64,000 nucleotides of DNA from JALZBL01 sp040004775 (GTDB taxonomy: Bacteria > Actinomycetota > Actinomycetes > Mycobacteriales > Jatrophihabitantaceae): contig JBDUAD010000003.1 in NCBI GenBank assembly GCA_040004775.1, positions 6,186 through 70,185 on the forward strand, in the 5' to 3' direction. Every line of letters starts with the position of its first letter. The stretch's first letter is position 1. Both the position numbers and the translations under genes were made by a program. The notes under the pieces are model-generated. The model was given only the letters and a program-made list of their open reading frames with translations. It was not told the origin of the DNA and ran no database searches. Positions 16,903 through 25,919 of the stretch are shown piece by piece.

Positions 16903-17192
16903 GCGACGCCTTCCGGGTGGATGTCACTGCGGTCGCGGGCCTGATCGACGCCATCGGCGCGTTCGCTCTCACCGTCAGCGACGTGGAGACCGAAGTCGAC
17001 CGGCGGCTCGACTCGCTGCCCGTCTCCTGGCGGGGCGATGCATCGCGGGCCGCGGGTGCCGACCGGGCGCGCTGGGCCGCCGGAGTCCGGCAGCTGCAGG
17101 ACGGCGTGGGTGATCTGCGGGAGGCCGTCCGGGCGGCGGAATCGAATTACGCCCAGGCACTGTCCCTCAGCCGCGCCGGCTGGGGCGGCTGA
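16899..17192 (+). CDS. WXG100/ESAT-6-like protein (second of pair)
   Basis: 97 residues. The helix-turn-helix hairpin has SWRG at the turn (LPVSWRGDASRAAGADRARW), equivalent to WXG. Translation starts at GTG 16899 inside the stop of the preceding gene, so both are made in equal amounts and probably pair. The tail (YAQALSLSRAGWGG) lacks an obvious YxxxD/E secretion signal; the first protein has YSSTE near its end (residues Y and E in register), which may serve the pair. Confidence 0.7.
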   Translation: MSDAFRVDVTAVAGLIDAIGAFALTVSDVETEVDRRLDSLPVSWRGDASRAAGADRARWAAGVRQLQDGVGDLREAVRAAESNYAQALSLSRAGWGG

Positions 17193-17204
17193 GCTTCGCC
17201 GCCG

Positions 17205-17768
17205 TCACGAGCGCTGTGCGGACGCGACGTCGAGTTGCTGGAGCAGCCAGTCGCACCAGTCGATTAGTGCTCGTTCCTGGGCGGTGCCCCAGCGCAGCGT
17301 GGCGAAGCCGGCGAAAGCGGCGGACGCAGGATCGGCGAGGGGGTCACCTTCGGCGGAGAACTGCTCCTCCTCCGTCTGGTAGGCAGCGAGCCGGTCGATC
17401 CGGTCCGAGCGGACCCGGGCGATGAAGGCGGTTGCGCGGTCTGGAGAGATCAGCCACAGGGACCACACCCGCAGCATGAGCTCTGAGCGGGAGGACTCGG
17501 GGGCCAGCGGAGCGTCAATCCAGCTGCGCAGCGCGGCCCGTCCGGTCGGGGTGAGGGAGTAACGCTTCGTGTCCCGCGGCCCCGGTCCGTCGACCACTCG
17601 GTGCCGCACGAGTCCATCGCCTTCGAGCAGGGCCAGCTCGGGATAGATCTGGCTGTGGCGGGCGGTCCACATGTAGCCGATGGGACGTTGCATGGCGCGC
17701 GCCAGCTCGTATCCGGTGCGTGGACGGCGCGCGAGCAGTCCGAGAATCGCGTACCCCAATGTGCTCAT
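17205..17768 (-). CDS. PadR family transcriptional regulator
   Basis: 187 residues with the PadR winged helix at the N-terminus (STLGYAILGLLARRPRTGYE, SQIYPELALLEGDGLVRHRV, KRYSLTPTGRAALRSW) and the family's C-terminal dimerisation helices. ATG 17768 gives the standard PadR start; the longer open frame to 18089 runs through the divergent gene and is not used. It lies 19 bases from the divergent lipoprotein hydrolase gene, whose first bases contain a perfect ATGT-N8-ACAT PadR operator. It probably represses itself and the hydrolase. Confidence 0.9.
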   Translation of the reverse strand: MSTLGYAILGLLARRPRTGYELARAMQRPIGYMWTARHSQIYPELALLEGDGLVRHRVVDGPGPRDTKRYSLTPTGRAALRSWIDAPLAPESSRSELMLRVWSLWLISPDRATAFIARVRSDRIDRLAAYQTEEEQFSAEGDPLADPASAAFAGFATLRWGTAQERALIDWCDWLLQQLDVASAQRS

Positions 17769-17775
17769 TCCTCGG

Positions 17776-17781
17776 TATGGT
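17776..17781 (+). promoter_or_regulatory. predicted -10 box of leaderless hydrolase transcript
   Basis: TATGGT lies exactly six bases before ATG 17788, with no ribosome binding site. This is the usual layout for leaderless transcripts in actinobacteria, where transcription starts at the A of the start codon. Confidence 0.45.
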
Positions 17782-17787
17782 ATCCGT

Positions 17788-17803
17788 ATGTCAAAGCTGA
17801 CAT
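17788..17803. promoter_or_regulatory. PadR operator overlapping the hydrolase start codon
   Basis: ATGTCAAAGCTGACAT: an ATGT-N8-ACAT palindrome, the standard PadR binding motif, with six-base perfect arms. The first ATG is itself the hydrolase start codon, so a bound PadR protein would sit on the transcription and translation start and next to its own gene. Confidence 0.65.
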
Positions 17804-18627
17804 ACAGCCTTGTCGGTGTAGTCGCCGTGCTCGCCACCGCATGTTCTGGCTCAAGCTCCCGATCGTCCAACGGCGAGCCCCGCGCCGGCGCCTCGGCAGG
17901 ATCGGCATCAGCCTCCATGTCGGCGACATCCGCCAGCCGCTCCCTCGCCCCGCCGGCCGACCGGTGCGGACTGCCGGAGAACCGAGCCGCTCGGATGGTC
18001 ACGGTGAAAGGTCCGGGCGGAGCGAGGTTGCCCGGCGTGGATGTGGGCGACGGAACCACGTGGGCCGTCCTGGTGCACCAGACCGACAATGCCGAGTGCG
18101 GATGGTGGCCGTTCGCCGACCGGTTGGCGAGCCAGTATCACGTCCGTGCGCTGATGTTCGCCCTGTGCGGCTTCGGCCAATCCTCGTGCCCGAGCGACGC
18201 CTTCACCGAGGACACGGTCGCGCAGGCGGCCGCCGCCGTGCGCTGGGCGCGGGCGCACGGTGCCCGTCGGGTGGTGCTCGTCGGCGCGTCCATGGGCGGC
18301 TCCATCGCGATTGGCGCCGCCGCCAGCACTCGCGCCGATGCGGTCGTGGACCTGTCCGGCCCGGCTACGTGGGGGCCGATCGACATCGCCAAGGCCGCGC
18401 CGCGATTGACCATGCCCACCCTGATCGCGGTCAGCCCGAACGACTCGGACGCCAGCTATCCCGCTGCTGCTGCGGCATACCGATCCGTGCCCGCCGTCCA
18501 CAAGAAGTTCGTCACGGGGTCCGGGCCTCACGGATGGGACCTCCTGGCCGACACGAGCGGGTCCACGCCGCAGTGGCTGCCTCTGGCCGGCACCGTGGCC
18601 GACTGGATCACCGGCCGGTACTCCTGA
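17788..18627 (+). CDS. alpha/beta hydrolase lipoprotein
   Basis: 279 residues. The N-terminus LTYSLVGVVAVLATACSGSS is a lipoprotein signal with the lipobox Cys at about 19, so the enzyme sits outside the membrane. The hydrolase core shows the nucleophile elbow VLVGASMGGSIAI (GxSxG), an acidic residue in VSPNDSDASYP and the histidine in TGSGPHGWDLL. The substrate is unknown; esterase or lipase activity is likely. The gene is divergent from padR and probably controlled by it. Transcription seems leaderless. Confidence 0.85.
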   Translation: MSKLTYSLVGVVAVLATACSGSSSRSSNGEPRAGASAGSASASMSATSASRSLAPPADRCGLPENRAARMVTVKGPGGARLPGVDVGDGTTWAVLVHQTDNAECGWWPFADRLASQYHVRALMFALCGFGQSSCPSDAFTEDTVAQAAAAVRWARAHGARRVVLVGASMGGSIAIGAAASTRADAVVDLSGPATWGPIDIAKAAPRLTMPTLIAVSPNDSDASYPAAAAAYRSVPAVHKKFVTGSGPHGWDLLADTSGSTPQWLPLAGTVADWITGRYS

Positions 18628-18635
18628 GCCGACGA

Positions 18636-18655
18636 CGGTCGGAAGCTTCCGACCG
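18636..18655 (+). terminator. hairpin terminator after hydrolase
   Basis: Perfect palindrome CGGTCGGAAGCTTCCGACCG nine bases after the hydrolase stop, able to fold as an 8-bp stem with a tight AGCT loop. Confidence 0.6.
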
Positions 18656-18712
18656 GTGGTCCCCCCTTACCCTGAGGTCCGCGCGCACGAGCAGCCGAGG
18701 AAGGGGACATCC

Positions 18713-18835
18713 GTGGCGGTCAGCAGCTTCGCCGATCTCCCCCTGGCCGACCGGGACCGGGCCTGGGACGGATCGGCCGCGGAGAAGCGGGTGCGTGAAT
18801 GGGCCGGCGCCGAGGAACCGCCGTGGGCGCGGTGA
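18713..18835 (+). CDS. 40-residue protein like the N-terminus of phage HK97-type capsid/protease proteins
   Basis: A 40-residue gene starting at GTG 18713 with a strong AGGAAGGGG site upstream. The reading SSFADLPLADRDRAWDGSAA and EKRVREWAGAEE resembles the short N-terminal segment seen on actinobacterial HK97-fold phage-like proteins, after which relatives continue for hundreds of residues. Here it stops at 18835 and overlaps the VOC gene start as TGATG, so it may serve as a leader that couples translation to the next gene. It is either a truncated phage-derived gene or a genuine small protein. Confidence 0.5.
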   Translation: MAVSSFADLPLADRDRAWDGSAAEKRVREWAGAEEPPWAR

Positions 18836-19299
18836 TGGTCACCGCCCGCCTGCATCACACAGTGCTCGACTGTCCGGACCCGGCGGCCACCGCACAGTTC
18901 TGGTCAGCGCTGCTCGAGATGCCGATCAGTTACTCCAGTGCTGACTTCGTCGTCGTGTCCGACAACGAGCACGCCTCCGGCCTGGCCTTCCAACGGGCCG
19001 AGAACCACCAGCCGCCCAAGTGGCCGGATCCCTCCCGTCCGCAGCAGATCCACTTCGACGTCATGGTGGCCGACGTGGCCGCGGGCTCGGCACGGGTTCG
19101 CGAGCTCGGGGGAACGTCGTTGAGCGGCTCGGTGTTCGCGGATCCGGCCGGTCATCCGTTCTGCCTCATCCTCCGTCCGACGTGGGCGCCGCCGTTGGAC
19201 GGCGAAGCACCGGAGGACGGCGGACCGACCGGGGACGCGCAGCACGATCGGACGGATCAGGAACATTCGATTCAGAAACCCGGTTCACTCCCGCGATAA
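18835..19299 (+). CDS. VOC family protein (glyoxalase/bleomycin resistance-like)
   Basis: 154 residues with two beta-alpha-beta-beta-beta repeats of the vicinal oxygen chelate superfamily: LHHTVLDCPDPAATAQFWSA, IHFDVMVADVAAGSARVREL, and the closing VFADPAGHPFCLIL. The metal-binding positions seem present (His near 7, His in IHFDV, Glu/Asp less clear). The last ~35 residues are a charged extension with no homology. The start overlaps the 40-residue gene's stop. Substrate unknown. Confidence 0.85.
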   Translation: MVTARLHHTVLDCPDPAATAQFWSALLEMPISYSSADFVVVSDNEHASGLAFQRAENHQPPKWPDPSRPQQIHFDVMVADVAAGSARVRELGGTSLSGSVFADPAGHPFCLILRPTWAPPLDGEAPEDGGPTGDAQHDRTDQEHSIQKPGSLPR

Positions 19300-19391
19300 G
19301 CTCGCACCTTGATCGGCGGAGGCCAGGACGGCCGCCGCAGTCGTCCGCTCCCGCCGCAACCCACCGGCCCGACAGCCAGGAGTTCCCGACC

Positions 19392-20447
19392 ATGGCGCTC
19401 GAGGCCGACCACAAGCCCCGGCCGGGGCCGCCGGCCCGTCACGACGGCGTGTCGTTGCCGAACGGCGATGCCGGAAGCCGACGTTCCTCGCGCGGATTGG
19501 CGTGGGGCCGGCAGGTGTGGTGGATCGAGTTCGCCGTGGTAGTGACCGGCTATGTGCTCTATGAAGCGGTGCAGAACGCGGTCGACTTCGAGCGGACCAC
19601 GGCGTTCACCCACGGCCGTGACGTCGCCCATCTACAGCGCTGGTTGCACATCGACGTCGACCCGGCGATCAACCACTTCGTCAACCGCTACGACTGGTTC
19701 GCCGTCGGCACGTCGTACTACTACAACCTGCTTCACTACGGCGTCACGGCGACCTTGCTGGTCTGGCTGTTCCTGCGCCGCCCGGACGTCTACGGCCGCT
19801 ACCGGTCGGCGCTGGTTCTAGCCAGCATCGGATCGCTATCAGTGTTCTGGCTGTATCCGGTGGCGCCGCCGCGACTGGTCATACCTGGAATCGTCGACTC
19901 GGCGGTGGTGCACCACGTGCTCGGTACCGTCGCGGCCAAGAGTAATTCGGTGGTCAACGACTGCGCGGCCATGCCCAGCCTGCACGTCGGGTGGGCGGTG
20001 TGGTGCGCGGTGGTAATCATCGGCACCACTACCGTCCGCTCGCGGTGGCTGGCCCTGTTGTACCCGCTGGCCACGACGTTCGTCGTCATCGCCACCGGTA
20101 ACCACTACCTTCTCGACGCGGTGGGCGGTGCGCTCGTAGTCGGGCTCGCGCTGGCCTTGACCGCGTGGGGCTCGGGTTGGCGCTCGGGCCGCACCGAGGG
20201 GTCGGCTGATGGCTCCGCGTCCGTCGATCCGGCATCGACCGCGTCCGCGTTCACCGCCTCGGCATCCACTACCTCGGCATCCACTACCTCGGCATTCACC
20301 ACCTGCGCATTGTCCGACTCCGCAGCGGCCGATGATGCGGCGGCTGACGCCGCGGCGATCTCGCCGGCCCGGCGTTCGCGCCGCAGCGTCCGCCGCGCCG
20401 CCCAGGTGCCGAGTACGGCCATGCCGACGGGGATCTCCGCGACGTAG
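19392..20447 (+). CDS. PAP2-superfamily phosphatase / inositolphosphotransferase-like membrane protein
   Basis: 351 residues; ATG 19392 is preceded by AGGAG. After a cytosolic N-terminus (~40 residues) come about six membrane helices. Active-site motifs are of the PAP2_3 (Aur1/Ipt1) type: NDCAAMPSLHVGWAVW with catalytic His, and ATGNHYLLDAVGGALV. It probably transfers or removes a phosphate headgroup on a membrane lipid. The last ~95 residues (from about 20160) are a Ser/Ala/Thr repeat tail with no family match, and this whole stretch overlaps antisense the end of the gene at 20105-21454. Confidence 0.85.
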   Translation: MALEADHKPRPGPPARHDGVSLPNGDAGSRRSSRGLAWGRQVWWIEFAVVVTGYVLYEAVQNAVDFERTTAFTHGRDVAHLQRWLHIDVDPAINHFVNRYDWFAVGTSYYYNLLHYGVTATLLVWLFLRRPDVYGRYRSALVLASIGSLSVFWLYPVAPPRLVIPGIVDSAVVHHVLGTVAAKSNSVVNDCAAMPSLHVGWAVWCAVVIIGTTTVRSRWLALLYPLATTFVVIATGNHYLLDAVGGALVVGLALALTAWGSGWRSGRTEGSADGSASVDPASTASAFTASASTTSASTTSAFTTCALSDSAAADDAAADAAAISPARRSRRSVRRAAQVPSTAMPTGISAT

Positions 20448-21454
20448 ACGAACAACCGGTAGAGCAGCACACCGGTGGCGCTGGCCGCCGCCGGGAAGCC
20501 GAGAGCCACCAGCAGGCCGGTGGCCGCGGCCTCGGCCAGGCCGGTCCCGGCCGGGGTCACCACCGCCAGGGTCAGGGCCCGTTCCACCGCGAACGCGGCG
20601 AAGACGACGTCGGCGTGGGCCCCCACCCCGGCGGCGTGCAGGCAGAGCGCGAACAGCGCCCATTGCATCATGATGTAGCCGATCATTCCCGCGGTCAGGC
20701 CGAGCCAGCGGTCGCGGAAGACCTCGCGGACCTGACGCTGCAAGATCATGACGTTGCCGTCGGGGGTGCCGGCCGTGGCGCGGGAGCGGCGGCGGCTGAA
20801 GCGGCGGGTCACGTAATTCAGCATCCGGTCGAGGCGCCGGGCCCAGGACGGAAAGATCAACGAACACACCAGCACGACGACCACGGTCGCGGCCAGGGCA
20901 GAGGCCACGTACGCCGAATTGCCGAGCCAGGGCGCGGCGGCGGCCTGGTTGCTGATGACCACGCCGGCGATCACCGGCAGCAGCAGCTTGGTCACGAGGT
21001 TGACCACGTTAAGCACGGCGGTGGAACTGGCGAAGCCGCGTACCGACAGTTGCCACGAGCGCACCATCGCCACGTTGATCCCGGTGCCGACGACGCCGCC
21101 GAACGGCAACAGGTTGGCCGCGCTGCTCCCGGCCAGGTTCAGTGCGATCGCCCGCTTGTGCGACAACCCCGGCATCGAGGACACCATGGCGATCGAGTAG
21201 ACGATCAGGCCGCCGATCCACAACAAGCCAATCTCGACGGCCGTCCACGAACCGATGGTGCGGATGTTGTGGACGACGTCGGTCCAGGTGGAGCCGGTCA
21301 GGTGAGGAACGCGCGAGACGATGCCGATCGAGACGCCGACCAGGATCAGCGAGACGGCAAGCCGGAATCGGCGGTGCCGGTACCAGCGGACCCGGACCGC
21401 CGCCGCGGCCGGTTCCACGGCGCGTTCGGTGGTGGCGACGGGTCCGGCGCTCAC
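20105..21454 (-). CDS. UPF0104 / MprF-type flippase-like membrane protein
   Basis: 449 residues from GTG 21454, which overlaps the preceding LmbE stop as GTGA. About eight membrane helices of the lysylphosphatidylglycerol synthase transmembrane (UPF0104) fold: AIALNLAGSSAANLLPFGGV, AFAVERALTLAVVTPAGTGL. Such proteins move or accommodate lipid-linked sugars or lysyl-lipids. The C-terminal ~110 residues form an acidic alanine/valine/aspartate tail with a repeated NAEVVDAEVVDAEAVNADAV pattern, encoded opposite the tail of the PAP2 gene. It is the third gene of the envelope operon with a GT4 and LmbE enzyme. Confidence 0.8.
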   Translation of the reverse strand: MSAGPVATTERAVEPAAAAVRVRWYRHRRFRLAVSLILVGVSIGIVSRVPHLTGSTWTDVVHNIRTIGSWTAVEIGLLWIGGLIVYSIAMVSSMPGLSHKRAIALNLAGSSAANLLPFGGVVGTGINVAMVRSWQLSVRGFASSTAVLNVVNLVTKLLLPVIAGVVISNQAAAAPWLGNSAYVASALAATVVVVLVCSLIFPSWARRLDRMLNYVTRRFSRRRSRATAGTPDGNVMILQRQVREVFRDRWLGLTAGMIGYIMMQWALFALCLHAAGVGAHADVVFAAFAVERALTLAVVTPAGTGLAEAAATGLLVALGFPAAASATGVLLYRLFVYVAEIPVGMAVLGTWAARRTLRRERRAGEIAAASAAASSAAAESDNAQVVNAEVVDAEVVDAEAVNADAVDAGSTDAEPSADPSVRPERQPEPHAVKASASPTTSAPPTASRR

Positions 21455-22365
21455 CGGACCGCGCTCCGCAGCGGTGTCGGCGCGGCCACCAGCGGGTCCG
21501 TCAGCGGGCGAGACGGCACCGCGGCACCGTGCTCGATGAACCATTCGGTGCCGCAGAGCCGCGCGAAAACCGAAGTGGGCAGACGCAGAAGGAGAGCCGC
21601 GGTGCGCGGACCTTCACCGCCGGCGGCCTGCGAGCGATGGCAGGCCAACGCGGCGCGCTTCTGGGCGGCGAAGGGTCGGACGGACACCTGGTGCGTGATC
21701 TCCTCACGAGGGGAGTACCAGCGCTCGACGCCGGCGACGGCGGTGCCTCCGGGAACCAGACGCATCACTCGAAGGATACGGAGCACCCACCGGATTCGGG
21801 AACGGTCGATAGTGGCTTCCAGCACTCGCGGATGCGGAGCCGCAGCTGCCACGTCGGCACCGGCGGCATCATCGACAATCAGGTCGACGGCGGCCAGCCC
21901 GACGTCGTGGACCCGCACGTGGTCGGGGTGGCCGTACCCGCCGGCCCGGTCGTAGAGGGTGACGATGTCGGCGCGCTCCTCGCGGAGCACGGCGGCGAGC
22001 CCGGCGGCGGCCTGGGCCACCGGGACGGTGGCGAAGCGGCCGGCCGGTGGAGCATCCGGCGGCCCGGCGTCGGTTCCGGCGTTCTCGGCAGTCGGGTCAC
22101 CGGTCCAGCCGGAGTCGTGGTAGCCCAGGGCCACGACCCGCGCGCACCCCAGAATCTCCGCGCTGCGATGCAGTTCGGCCATCCGCCGCCGGCCGAGGTC
22201 GGCCCCGGCCGGGGTGTCACTGAGCCCCTCGGCACCGTCGGTGGCCACGACCAGGACGACGCGGTGGCCGGCGGCGGCCAGACGCGCGAGCGTGCCACCG
22301 GTCAGCAGGACCTCGTCGTCCGGATGTGCGTGCACCGAGACCACTGTCTGCCGGCCGTCGCTCAC
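21451..22365 (-). CDS. PIG-L/LmbE family N-deacetylase
   Basis: 304 residues. The zinc-binding hallmark SVHAHPDDEVLLTGGTLARL is near the N-terminus, followed by VVATDGAEGLSDTPAG and the distal motif GYGHPDHVRVHDVGLAA. The family deacetylates GlcNAc-containing small molecules (mycothiol biosynthesis MshB, Mca) or N-acyl sugars on lipids. GTG 22365 overlaps the glycosyltransferase stop as GTGA, so the three genes of this operon are translationally linked. The substrate is probably the product of the neighbouring glycosyltransferase; this is inference. Confidence 0.88.
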   Translation of the reverse strand: MSDGRQTVVSVHAHPDDEVLLTGGTLARLAAAGHRVVLVVATDGAEGLSDTPAGADLGRRRMAELHRSAEILGCARVVALGYHDSGWTGDPTAENAGTDAGPPDAPPAGRFATVPVAQAAAGLAAVLREERADIVTLYDRAGGYGHPDHVRVHDVGLAAVDLIVDDAAGADVAAAAPHPRVLEATIDRSRIRWVLRILRVMRLVPGGTAVAGVERWYSPREEITHQVSVRPFAAQKRAALACHRSQAAGGEGPRTAALLLRLPTSVFARLCGTEWFIEHGAAVPSRPLTDPLVAAPTPLRSAVR

Positions 22366-23531
22366 GGCACTGACGACGACACGGGTGACGCCACGGCAAG
22401 GGCGTCCCCGCGCGCCGCCGAACCGAGCGCCCGCTCGTACAGCTCGTCGGCGGCCAACACGGCGTCTCCGGCACTTAGCCGGGGCGGATGCGACAGGGTG
22501 AACGCGCGCAACTCGGCCCGCAGCTCGGGTTCGGTGAGCAGTTCGACCAGGGCGTCGGCCAGGCCCGCGTCGTCGTCGGCCAGCAGCCCTTCCTTGCCCT
22601 CGGCGATGAAGTCCGACAGCCCGTTGCCCCGCAGCCCGAGGACCGGCAGTCCGGCGGCGCGGGCCTCGAGAGCGGCGATGCCGAAGGACTCACGGCGGGC
22701 GGGCGCGACGAAGAGGTCGGCCTCGTGCAGTACGGCCCGGATGTCGAGCGGGTCGAGCTGCCCGGCCAGCTCGACCCACGCGTCCATCCCGGTCTCGCGC
22801 AGCATTGCCGCGAGTTGGATGCGCTGTGGGCCGTCGCCGATCACGGTGACGCGGATGCCGATCTCGGCCGGCGTGCGGTGGCGGACCTCGCGCAGAACGC
22901 GCAGAAACGGCTGGACCCGCTTGCGCCGGGCCAGCCGTCCGACCGTGACCACGTGCACCGGCCGTCGTCCGGCGCCGGGCGTTCGGTCGGCCGCAGGCCA
23001 GCGGTCCTGCGGATGCCACCAGGTGGTGTCGACGATGTTGGGTACGACGTCGACCCGGACGTCCGGACCGAGGGAAGGGCGCACGCTGTCGGCGGCAGCC
23101 GCGCTGACCGCCGACCAGGCGCCGCGGATGGGCCCGAACCAGTACGGCAGGTTCGCCACCCGCAGCACCGCCCGTGGTGGCCACACGGAATGGACGGTCA
23201 CTGCGAGCGGAACGTGGTGGCGTGAGGCGTAGCGCGCGGTGTGCACGGCCAGTGGCGAGGCCAACGACAGGTGGGCGTGCACGACGTCGAATCCGCCGAC
23301 CCCGAGGGCAGCACGGGACAGCAGCCGCAGCTGCCGGGGCGAGCCGGACGTGCGCACCCGCGAGCCCGGCGGTCGCAGGACGGCCAGTTCAGCGACATCG
23401 TCACCCGGCACCGCGGTCACGACCCCCACCTCGTGGCCGCCGGCCAGCTGGTGACGGGCCAGGGACTCGACCTGGTGCTCGATGCCGCCGACCTTGGGTG
23501 CGAAGGAGTCGGTGACGTGCAGGATCCTCAC
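22362..23531 (-). CDS. GT4 family glycosyltransferase
   Basis: 389 residues from GTG 23531, giving the canonical GT4 opening RILHVTDSFAPKVGGIEHQV. The donor-binding half contains VVTVGRLARRKRVQPFLRVL and APARRESFGIAALEARAAGL with the conserved E-x7-E. The enzyme resembles PimB/MshA-type retaining glycosyltransferases that use nucleotide sugars at the inner membrane face. It heads an operon with an LmbE deacetylase and a UPF0104 protein, so it may make a sugar-lipid that is then deacetylated and moved. An alternative start at 23570 adds 13 residues. Confidence 0.88.
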   Translation of the reverse strand: MRILHVTDSFAPKVGGIEHQVESLARHQLAGGHEVGVVTAVPGDDVAELAVLRPPGSRVRTSGSPRQLRLLSRAALGVGGFDVVHAHLSLASPLAVHTARYASRHHVPLAVTVHSVWPPRAVLRVANLPYWFGPIRGAWSAVSAAAADSVRPSLGPDVRVDVVPNIVDTTWWHPQDRWPAADRTPGAGRRPVHVVTVGRLARRKRVQPFLRVLREVRHRTPAEIGIRVTVIGDGPQRIQLAAMLRETGMDAWVELAGQLDPLDIRAVLHEADLFVAPARRESFGIAALEARAAGLPVLGLRGNGLSDFIAEGKEGLLADDDAGLADALVELLTEPELRAELRAFTLSHPPRLSAGDAVLAADELYERALGSAARGDALAVASPVSSSVP

Positions 23532-23731
23532 GCCGCACACAGCCAGGAGAGCACCCTGGGATGCTGCCACACACGACCGACGCCGGGGCCGGATTTAGCG
23601 CTCGGCGCACCTGAGCCGTGGCGTGTCTGCGCGGACCCTCGCGAATCGAGCACGGCCCGCTCGCGCGCAGCCCTCACCGGATTCGAACCGAACGCTCACA
23701 TCGCTGAGGCGGCCGCGGACGGACTGCTGCG

Positions 23732-23737
23732 TACAGT
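23732..23737 (+). promoter_or_regulatory. predicted -10 box of leaderless response-regulator transcript
   Basis: TACAGT is exactly six bases before GTG 23744, the same geometry as at 17776 and 36840, and no ribosome binding site precedes the start. Confidence 0.45.
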
Positions 23738-23743
23738 TCGGCC

Positions 23744-24444
<701 letters not shown>

Positions 24445-24448
<4 letters not shown>

Positions 24449-25836
24449 GCCGGCGACCAGCGCTGGGGTTGGCCGCGCGGATCTCGCTGGTCGGCCTGGC
24501 CGTCGCCGCCGTCACCGCGCTCGTGGCCGGAGTGCTGGCGATCAACCTGGTCCGCACGGTCAACGAGAGCAGTGCCCGCAGCACCCTGGGCCGCCTGGCC
24601 GATGCCACCGCGACCACTGTCGAGCGCGGCGTCAATCCTCGCCTCGCTCAGCAGCGGGCCCGACGCACCCTGCAGGCGGTCAAGGTCCAGTACGCCTTCA
24701 TCGCCGCCGACGGCGCGCTCACCGCCCCGGATCGGTTGACCCGACAGGCCCTCAGCCCGGCCGAGCGGCAACGGGTCGTCGAGGGAGCCAGCCTGTCGCT
24801 GCGGCGCACCGTGCTCGGCAATCGCGTACTCGTGGAGGCCCGGCCGGCCGGAGGCGGCGGGGTGATCCTCGTTCAGCGTCGGGCCGACGTCCTCGCGGCG
24901 ACCAACGCGGTCATCCGCCGGGTTGTGCTGGCCCTGTTTGTCGCCGCGGTGCTGGCCGTCGCCCTCGGCCTGCTGGTCGCCTACCGCATCGCCGCGCCGC
25001 TGCGCCGCACCGCGGCGGCCGCCCACGCTTTGGCCGCCGGTCGACGCGACGTGACAGTGGAACCGGGTGGACCGGCCGAGGTGGCTGAGGTCGGCGTAGC
25101 CGTGAACACGCTGGCCGCGGCGCTGTCGCACTCCGAGGCCCGCCAGCGCGAGTTCCTGATGTCGGTCTCGCACGAGTTGCGGACCCCGCTGACCGCGATC
25201 ACCGGCTACGCGGAGGCGCTAGCCGACTCGGTGATTGCGCCGCAGGATGTCGCGGCGGCCGGTGGAGTGCTTCAGCGGGAGAGCCGCCGGCTCGAGCGGC
25301 TGGTCGCCGACCTGCTCGACCTGGCCCGCCTGGATGCTGACGAGTTCCGCGTCGACATCACCGCGGTGGACGCCGGGTCGGTGGTGCGCGACGCGGCGGC
25401 CGTGTGGTCGGCACGCTGCCGGGCGGCCGGCGTGGCCTTCCGGCTCGACGTCGCGGGCGCCGGCGGTACCGATTTCGTGGTGGCCACCGACGCCGGCCGG
25501 CTACGCCAGGTGCTCGACGGCCTGCTGGAGAACGCGCTGCGGGTGACGCCGGCCGGCGCACCGATCGTGCTCGGCCTGCGTCGGGAGCCGGCCGCCGTGG
25601 TGCTCGAGGTCCGCGATGGCGGGCCCGGGCTGCGCGAGGAGGACCTGGCCGTCGCGTTCGAGCGCTCGGTCCTCTACGAGCGCTACCGCGGTGTGCGCCA
25701 GGTCGGCACCGGCCTCGGCCTGGCCATCGTGTACGGATTGGTCGGCCGACTCGGAGCCGGCATCGAGGCCGGGCACGCGGCCGAGGGCGGTGCCCGCTTC
25801 ACCGTGTTCCTGCCGCCCGGCCTCGATCGTGGCTAA
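24445..25836 (+). CDS. two-component sensor histidine kinase
   Basis: 463 residues starting at GTG 24445 inside the regulator's stop (GTGA). Domain order: N-terminal membrane helix (SLVGLAVAAVTALVAGVLAI), extracytoplasmic sensor of ~115 residues, second helix (VVLALFVAAVLAVALGLLVA), HAMP, HisKA with FLMSVSHELRTPLTAITGYA, and HATPase (LDGLLENALRVTPAGAPIVL, VRDGGPGLREED, GTGLGLAIVYGL). It senses an unknown envelope signal. In the N box an Arg replaces the usual N-A-x-K-Y/H pattern (ENALRVTPAG), a mild variation. Confidence 0.92.
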
Positions 25837-25919
25837 GCCGGTCGAAGCGAGCCGTTGCGCTGGAAGCGCCGACCAGGTGGTCTCGCACCGCCGGGTCCCG
25901 GGCCGGCGGTGCGAGCGGC

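Noticed and set aside
16591..17192. Complete type VII secretion locus
   Set aside because: Only the two small WXG genes are present; neighbours are DUF2252 and PadR genes.
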